Notes under the pieces: generated by a model
The model's database searches: none
What the model was told of the DNA's origin: nothing
The model's input: only the letters and a program-made list of their open reading frames with translations
Shown here: in pieces, positions 59,164 through 64,000 of the stretch
Numbering within the stretch: position 1 is the first letter of the stretch
Layout of the letters: every line of letters starts with the position of its first letter
Program-made: the position numbers and the translations under genes
DNA from: Armatimonadota bacterium
GTDB taxonomy: Bacteria > Armatimonadota > UBA5829 > JAUSEB01
Reading direction: 5' to 3'
Assembly (NCBI GenBank): GCA_030649165.1
Contig: JAUSGG010000227.1
Span: 20,324-84,323, forward strand
DNA length: 64,000 bases

Positions 59164-60255
59164 ATGAGCGTTGTGCATTTCGCATCCAGCAAAGTGAAGG
59201 CCCTCTCGGCGGACCTCACTCTGCCCGCCAAATTCCGCCGGCTGCTGCAGCGGTACCCGCTGAAGGAGATGTTCGACCAGAAGAGTGTCGCAATCAAGAT
59301 GCACGTGGGCGGACATCTGGGCTACACCACCATACACCCGCTTTTCGTGCGGATTCTGATCGACGCCGTGCGCGAAGCCGGAGGCCGGCCTTTCATTACC
59401 GACGGCAGCGGCGCGATACCCGGAGCCAAGTTCCGCGGCTACACGGAGGAAGTCCTGGGCGCTCCGGTGGTCCCGGCGGCGGGTCTCAATGACACTTACT
59501 ACAAGGTCATGCCGGTCGGCTACAAGAGTCTCGAAAGCATCCGGGCGTGCGGCGAGATCGTCGACGCCGACGCAATGATTGTGTTCAGCCACGGCAAAGG
59601 CCACGGCCACTGCGGCTACGGCGGCGCGATCAAGAATATCGCGATGGGCTGCGTGACGGGTCACTCGCGTGGAGGCTTGCACGCGCTGATAGACACAGAG
59701 TTCGAATGGGACAAGGATCACTGTACCCACTGCTACCTCTGCCGCACGAACTGCCCGGGAGATGCGATCTCCTTCGATGACAAGGGCGAATTCTCCATAT
59801 TCGCGCACCACTGCAAGTACTGTATGCATTGCGTCACCGCCTGCCCGGAGGGCGCGATTGAGATCAACACCGAAGGCATTCGCCAGTTCCAGGAAGGTAT
59901 GGCCAAGGCGACCAAGGTCATATTGGACACGTTCGAGGCGTCGCGCCTGATGTACATCACGCTGTTAGCGAGCATAACCCCGCTGTGTGACTGCTGGGGT
60001 TACTCGACGCCCTCAATCGTGCCGGACATCGGCATGATGGCGAGCGCCGACATGGTCGCCCTCGAACAGGCGTCGCTCGATTCGATCAAGATCGAGGACT
60101 TCCTGCCGGGGACACTTCCCGAACCGCTGGTCTTGCGCGAAGAGGGAAAGCATTTGCTGGAGAAGATCCACGCCAAGGACCCGTATCTTCAGGTCGAAAC
60201 CGCCGCCGAGATCGGGCTGGGGAGCAGGGAGTATACGCTGGAAGAAGTGGAGTAG
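59164..60255 (+). CDS. DUF362 protein with two 4Fe-4S ferredoxin motifs
   Basis: A 363-residue protein from the ATG at 59164 (GAGGAGA upstream; 59128 also possible). The DUF362 part has HVGGHLGYTTIHPLFVRIL, FITDGSGAIPGAKFRGYTEE and HGKGHGHCGYGGAIKNIAMG. Two ferredoxin clusters follow: DHCTHCYLCRTNCPGDAISF and HHCKYCMHCVTACPEGAIEI, each with the CxxCxxCxxxC pattern. Such proteins are iron-sulfur redox proteins of unknown reaction. No signal peptide, so cytoplasmic. It follows the GH127 gene by 76 bp. Confidence 0.9.
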   Translation: MSVVHFASSKVKALSADLTLPAKFRRLLQRYPLKEMFDQKSVAIKMHVGGHLGYTTIHPLFVRILIDAVREAGGRPFITDGSGAIPGAKFRGYTEEVLGAPVVPAAGLNDTYYKVMPVGYKSLESIRACGEIVDADAMIVFSHGKGHGHCGYGGAIKNIAMGCVTGHSRGGLHALIDTEFEWDKDHCTHCYLCRTNCPGDAISFDDKGEFSIFAHHCKYCMHCVTACPEGAIEINTEGIRQFQEGMAKATKVILDTFEASRLMYITLLASITPLCDCWGYSTPSIVPDIGMMASADMVALEQASLDSIKIEDFLPGTLPEPLVLREEGKHLLEKIHAKDPYLQVETAAEIGLGSREYTLEEVE

Positions 60256-60334
60256 GTTGAGAGGTTTGTAGGTCTGTTTCGGACGCGATGGTGTGTAACG
60301 ACCGATCAGCGTGCTCTTCTGCCGGACTGAGTGT

Positions 60335-60342
60335 GGTATAAT
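60335..60342 (+). promoter_or_regulatory. Extended -10 promoter of mntA/hepT
   Basis: TG-G-TATAAT (TATAAT at 60337-60342), 41 bases before the ATG at 60384; the same form as the promoter of the second hicB. Confidence 0.6.
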
Positions 60343-60383
60343 CACTGTGCGTATGACGTGGCAACAAAGACGTGAGGCTGTCG

Positions 60384-60704
60384 ATGGTAGATGAGAGCGT
60401 TCTAAACGAAGCTGTCCAGAGACTGGTTGGCAGATTCCATCCTGACCGAGTCATACTGTTCGGGTCTCAGGCAAGGGGCACTGCGGACGCTCGAAGCGAC
60501 GTGGATTTCCTCGTCATCTGTCCTGTTCGCTCCGATCGTCGAAAGCTGATGGTAGAGATGGATCGGGCTCTTTCGGGGCTTCCCCTCGCACGAGACATCA
60601 TGATACTGACCGCGGACGAGTATGAGCGTGACCGTCGCATACCGGGCACTGTTGCTCGCCCCGCGTCGCTCGAGGGCATAGTGCTCTATGAACGCCCCCA
60701 GTGA
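60384..60704 (+). CDS. mntA: MNT-type nucleotidyltransferase antitoxin
   Basis: A 106-residue minimal nucleotidyltransferase from the ATG at 60384 (four codons inside the frame that starts at 60372). The catalytic motif ILFGSQARGTADARSDVDFL is complete, including the GSxARG and DxD residues. The pair MntA/HepT is a toxin-antitoxin system in which MntA AMPylates HepT. It overlaps the HEPN gene by 17 bp. Confidence 0.88.
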   Translation: MVDESVLNEAVQRLVGRFHPDRVILFGSQARGTADARSDVDFLVICPVRSDRRKLMVEMDRALSGLPLARDIMILTADEYERDRRIPGTVARPASLEGIVLYERPQ

Positions 60705-61104
60705 GGATGTTCTGGTCAAGGTCAGGCAGTGGGTCGAGAGGGCCGACGAGGATCTTCGCCTGGCGCGACACGCCTTGACCATGAAGGACGCTCCCTACCG
60801 CCTCGTGGCCTATCACGCGCAGCAGTGCGCGGAGAAGTACCTCAAAGCTTACCTCGTGGCAAGAAATGTGGATTTCCCATACACACATAATATCGCTCGA
60901 CTTCTGGAGCTATGCAACGAACACGGTGGGGCCATGTGGGAGCTTCGCGATGCCGAGGAACTCACCCCGTTCGCCATCACCACGAGATACCCGGGCGAGG
61001 ATGCGGAAGTGGTAAAATCCGCCGCGGTTCGTGCGATTGAGATAGCTGAGGATGTATGCAGGGTGGCGCGAGTGAGACTGGCTGACTTAGAGGCAATAGA
61101 TTAG
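60688..61104 (+). CDS. hepT: HEPN-domain toxin (HepT type)
   Basis: A 138-residue HEPN protein. Motifs: WVERADEDLRLARHALT, YHAQQCAEKYLKAYLVARNV and FPYTHNIARLLELC, where the PYTHNI segment corresponds to the HEPN RNase motif (R-x-x-x-x-x-x-x-H here). It is translated in the overlap with mntA, as usual for the pair. Expected function is an RNase neutralised by AMPylation. Confidence 0.88.
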   Translation: MNAPSEDVLVKVRQWVERADEDLRLARHALTMKDAPYRLVAYHAQQCAEKYLKAYLVARNVDFPYTHNIARLLELCNEHGGAMWELRDAEELTPFAITTRYPGEDAEVVKSAAVRAIEIAEDVCRVARVRLADLEAID

Positions 61105-61197
61105 GAGTCGCCGGATAGAGATTGGGATTATACATTAGCGTCGCCCATACGGAGAAACGCCACGGTCCTGGGCTGGGCAACAATGTGGCACCCCTGA

Positions 61198-62985
61198 TCA
61201 GGGTTTTCCCGCCCCAGTCTCCAGCCCAAACGCCTTATGCCACTCCACGAGCTTTGCTATCCGCTTATCCTCGTCCTGCGGAAGGTTGAGGGGCCGGCCC
61301 CGGGCGTCGACGATCATCCCCACCACGCCGCCTTCCACGGTTGCCGTTCTGGGTTTGCCGCGGCCTTCGCCGACGTCGAAGCCCCGCCCCGGCTTGATCT
61401 CGACCTCGGCCCGCTCGTCTACTCCCAGTGGCAAGATGATTATTTCTCCCACCTTCGCTTCCACCTGCCTGCCGTTGACGGTCAGCGCGCAGCAGGGTTC
61501 CCCCTCTTTGCCTGTCCCGACCGGCGCAATTGCGGTTCCCAGCTTGATCAGGCAGTCCCTCTCGAAGACTTGCGCGGCGGCTTCGGGGTGAGTCGTTGAC
61601 AGCACGCCGAGTTGGGGCATCATGAAAATCGAGTCAACGGCGAGCAAAGTGATCCCCTGGGGCTGGTAGGCGTCGAGCATCATATATGCCGCCTCCTGCC
61701 TGCGAGGCGCGTGGCTCAGGACGCCGCCGCTTCCGACGATCATATCCAGCTTCATCAAATCGACCAGCGTCTTGCCCCCCGCCTGCTGGTCCATCAGGTC
61801 GCCAATCGTCCTTGTCTGCTGCACGCCGGTGAGCGTCCTCGCCAGACTCTTGTGGTGCTCGAACGCCAGGCGCAGCGCCTCTCGCGCCACGGCCTGCTCG
61901 ATCCGCAAATCGGCCAGCGTGTGCGGAACGGTGGTCGGACGGACCATCTTGTTGCGAAGCCGGTTGCGAAGGGCCGCCTGCTCCATCTTGAATGGCAGCC
62001 AACGCATGATATTCGGCGCTTTGGCCTCCGTGAGCACGTTGCAGATCGAGTAGCTCATGCCCAGGTTTGCGCTGACGGTCCTGTTGAACACGCCGTCGAA
62101 CACGGAGAACACGTCGGTCGTGGCGCCGCCTATATCGACCGCCAGCACGTTTATGCCGAACTTCTCCGCGATGGTCTGGATGATCTTGCCCACCGCGTTG
62201 GGAGTTGACATTATCCCCGCGCCGACCCAGGTGGAAAGTTTGTCGTAACCCGGCGCCTGGCGCATAACGTGCTGCAGGAAAAGCTCGTGGATGGCCTCCC
62301 TCGCCGGCTGTAGATTTTCGGCGTCGAGAGAAGGACGAAGGTTATCCACGGCGCGCACGTCCAATTCGTCGCCGATGATCTCTTTCACGACCTCGCGCGC
62401 GTCCTTGTTGCCCGCGTAGATGACCGGCAGTTTCAGACCGCTGCCGAGCCGCGGCTTGGGACCCGCGGCCAGGAGCATTTCCGCCAATTCGGCAAGGTGG
62501 CGGACCGTGCCGCCGTCGGTCCCGCCCGACATCAAGATCATATCGGGGCGAAGCTCCCGAATCCGCTTTATCTTTTCGTATTCCTTGCGGCCGTCGTCGA
62601 TTGCGATTGTGTCCACGACGATCGCCCCGGCGCCAAGGGCAGCCCGCTCCGCGCTTTCGGCGCTCATCGTCTTGACAACCCCGGCGACCGTCATTTGCAG
62701 CCCGCCCCCCGCGCTGGAAGTCGAAAGGTAAACGTCCACGCCCCGGTTGTCCGAGCCGGGCGCGAGTATGCGCCCGTCCTCCAGTATCGTACGGCCGGAC
62801 AACTCCTCCACCTCGCGCACGGCGTTGAGGACGCCGATCGTCACGTCGTCAAACGGCGCTTCTACGGTCGTGGGGGCCTCTCCCCGCACGACGAGGCGGT
62901 ATTCGCCGTCGCGTTTCTGGATCAGAATTGCCTTTGTTGTCGTGCTCCCGCAGTCGGTTGCGAGGATGGTTTCGGGTTCTTTCAT
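61198..62985 (-). CDS. MutL/GlmL-type actin-fold protein
   Basis: A 595-residue member of the MutL (GlmL) family (PF13941). The start is the ATG at 62985; upstream frame to 63084 is a shadow. The actin-like ATPase opening is TILATDCGSTTTKAILIQK. Further motifs are MSGGTDGGTVRHLAELAEML, NVLAVDIGGATTDVFSV and VGSGGVLSHAPRRQEAAYML. The family is linked to adenosylcobalamin-dependent mutases such as glutamate mutase, as a reactivase-like factor. No mutase gene is in the window, so the partner is not known. Confidence 0.9.
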   Translation of the reverse strand: MKEPETILATDCGSTTTKAILIQKRDGEYRLVVRGEAPTTVEAPFDDVTIGVLNAVREVEELSGRTILEDGRILAPGSDNRGVDVYLSTSSAGGGLQMTVAGVVKTMSAESAERAALGAGAIVVDTIAIDDGRKEYEKIKRIRELRPDMILMSGGTDGGTVRHLAELAEMLLAAGPKPRLGSGLKLPVIYAGNKDAREVVKEIIGDELDVRAVDNLRPSLDAENLQPAREAIHELFLQHVMRQAPGYDKLSTWVGAGIMSTPNAVGKIIQTIAEKFGINVLAVDIGGATTDVFSVFDGVFNRTVSANLGMSYSICNVLTEAKAPNIMRWLPFKMEQAALRNRLRNKMVRPTTVPHTLADLRIEQAVAREALRLAFEHHKSLARTLTGVQQTRTIGDLMDQQAGGKTLVDLMKLDMIVGSGGVLSHAPRRQEAAYMMLDAYQPQGITLLAVDSIFMMPQLGVLSTTHPEAAAQVFERDCLIKLGTAIAPVGTGKEGEPCCALTVNGRQVEAKVGEIIILPLGVDERAEVEIKPGRGFDVGEGRGKPRTATVEGGVVGMIVDARGRPLNLPQDEDKRIAKLVEWHKAFGLETGAGKP

Positions 62986-63057
62986 CGCCCCCAATTCTAG
63001 CACGGGGCCGGAGGGCGATGCAAACGGGGGAAGGTTGTCAGGGGTCCGGAGGGAGAG

Positions 63058-63171
63058 GCCCGGCGGTTGAAACCACGGCCACAACTACACAAAGTCGGCC
63101 TGCGCCGACTAAACCCCTAGTCCCCGAAGGGGGACTTCGTGTATTTGTAGCCGTGAATTCATTCGCCGGGC
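63058..63171. repeat. REP palindrome, copy 1
   Basis: A 114-bp element starting gcccggcggttgaaacc and ending attcgccgggc, with internal arms acaactacacaaagtc and gacttcgtgtatttgtag. Nearly identical to the 63694 copy in the same direction. A partial element follows at 63175-63214 and supplies the last codons of the RAYT gene. Confidence 0.9.
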
Positions 63172-63200
63172 AACCTTCGTGTGTTCGTAACCGGGCGATC

Positions 63201-63623
63201 TCATTCGCCGGGCACGTCTGGGGGCAATTCCATATCCTGATCAGTGGTACGTGCCGCGTGATGCTGCTCCTGTCCAGCAATGTAGTCCCTCACAGCCCGC
63301 CCAAGGGATTTAGACACTGTAAACGCCGCATAAGCCCCCTGCCACTTGAAGGCGCTCACTCCCAAAACGTGAGTTACCAGGTGAGAAGATGAGCCTTTCA
63401 TCTGTTTAACGAGCAATGCAATGGGCGCCGTTGTGGGTATACGTGCTAACACGTGAACGTGATCCTCCGTGCCCCCGATAGCCAGAGCCTCTGCGCCAAG
63501 GGCAACGCACTCGCTCTTGATACAAGCGTACACCTTTTCCTTTAAGTCGTTTGTCAGAAAAGGCAATCTGTCCCAAGTCGCCCAAGCCAAATGCACATAT
63601 AGCTGAGTGTATGGATTGCGCAA
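63201..63623 (-). CDS. REP-associated tyrosine transposase (RAYT)
   Basis: A 140-residue IS200-like (Y1) transposase from the TTG at 63623 (GAGGTGAG upstream; frame open to 63662). Motifs: NPYTQLYVHLAWATWDRLPF, the HUH metal-binding site in GGTEDHVHVLARI and the catalytic Tyr in RDYIAGQEQHHA. RAYTs mobilise REP sequences, and this one lies between two direct REP copies. Its last codons (VPGE, TGA) are made of the end of a partial REP. Confidence 0.88.
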   Translation of the reverse strand: MRNPYTQLYVHLAWATWDRLPFLTNDLKEKVYACIKSECVALGAEALAIGGTEDHVHVLARIPTTAPIALLVKQMKGSSSHLVTHVLGVSAFKWQGAYAAFTVSKSLGRAVRDYIAGQEQHHAARTTDQDMELPPDVPGE

Positions 63624-63693
63624 TGTCTCACCTCGAAGGCTCTTTGCGAGCGGTTGGCACAATCATATCAGATGAGCGGAGCCCCCACAAGAA

Positions 63694-63807
63694 GCCCGGC
63701 GGTTGAAACCACGGCCACAACTACACAAAGTCGGCCTGCGCCGACTAAACCCCTAGTCCCCGAAGGGGGACTTCGTGTGTTTGTAGCCGTGAATTCATTC
63801 GCCGGGC
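63694..63807. repeat. REP palindrome, copy 2
   Basis: Same sequence as the 63058 copy with few changes, same orientation. A third, partial copy (cgccggagaaccgactaaac) lies at 63841-63870. The remaining 130 bp to the end hold nothing I can support. Confidence 0.9.
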
Positions 63808-64000
63808 GACCTCCCGCAGAGTAGATGCCGTGAACCTATTCGCCGGAGAACCGACTAAACCCCTAGGAGCCTGTCCGACTATCCACCTGCGGCAAGCATT
63901 TGTTGCGCCGGCAAGTATGGTCGGCTGGGCCTGAATCCATTATTGTTCCGTTCTTTTCGTGTGCGGTTGGCTTGTTTTCGCGAAACGCCAACCTCAATGG

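Noticed and set aside
62986..63084. N-terminal extension of MutL
   Set aside because: Pro-rich, unconserved and reaching into the REP; the ATP-binding motif starts at once after Met at 62985.

Overview
The window is high-GC bacterial chromosomal DNA, with no rRNA or tRNA that I can recognise. Carbohydrate-active secreted enzymes, Tat- and PEP-CTERM-type exported proteins, ECF sigma / FecR-type anti-sigma pairs, a bacterial GlnRS and a MutL-type actin-fold protein suggest a free-living or environmental, often uncultured, lineage such as Armatimonadota, Planctomycetota or a relative. The phylum is an inference only. The genome is full of small non-autonomous repeats: G/C-rich palindromes, two types of MITE, REP sequences with their RAYT transposase, and TAG-rich tandem repeats just after stop codons.

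Layout. 1-9.4 kb: a membrane protein, then a minus-strand cluster of three exported polysaccharide enzymes (GH42-like, GH2, pectate-lyase-3 fold). 9.5-13.5 kb: an orphan ParB-like protein with a Cys-rich tail, a PAS-PAS-SpoIIE phosphatase, and a hicBA toxin-antitoxin pair with a clear operator. 13.7-24.8 kb: a minus-strand Mu-like head module (TerS, TerL, DUF935 portal, protease with a nested scaffold start, decoration protein, gpT-like capsid, a 985-residue structural protein, connectors and small membrane proteins), without tail, tape-measure, replication or integrase genes. 25-32.5 kb: a wHTH-nucleotidyltransferase gene with its own promoter/operators, a HEAT-repeat membrane protein, and glnS followed by two Fic AMP-transferase cassettes. 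33-41 kb: DUF3800, a formylglycine-enzyme-like PEP-CTERM protein, a hicB with a frameshifted hicA, ApbE, a Tat-exported Gfo/Idh oxidoreductase and a DUF6807 (PmoA-like) gene cut by a MITE. 41-48.8 kb: two large exported STN-like proteins around an ECF sigma / zinc-finger FecR anti-sigma pair, plus a decayed second sigma gene. 49-56.3 kb: a Lon-like protease and a type III restriction-modification pair. 56.9-64 kb: GH127-type arabinofuranosidase, a DUF362 ferredoxin protein, a MntA/HepT toxin-antitoxin pair, MutL, and a RAYT between two REP copies.

The most unusual locus is 27.1-30.8 kb. Downstream of glnS lie two cassettes. Each contains a Fic protein with a C-terminal winged helix, followed directly by a cassette-specific set of palindromic half-sites, then by a leftover copy of the last codons of glnS with its own stop. 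In one cassette the eight half-sites repeat with an exact 70-bp phase while the spacers have diverged. This looks like repeated insertion into the 3' end of glnS by elements carrying an AMPylator-regulator and its binding array; I know of no described system like it.

A second clear event is an IS66-like MITE (GTAA ends, 8-bp target duplication) that has separated the start codon and first residues of a secreted DUF6807 protein from the rest of the gene. In-frame G/C palindromes inside GlnRS, the phage portal and a glycosidase show that another repeat family inserts into proteins without destroying them.
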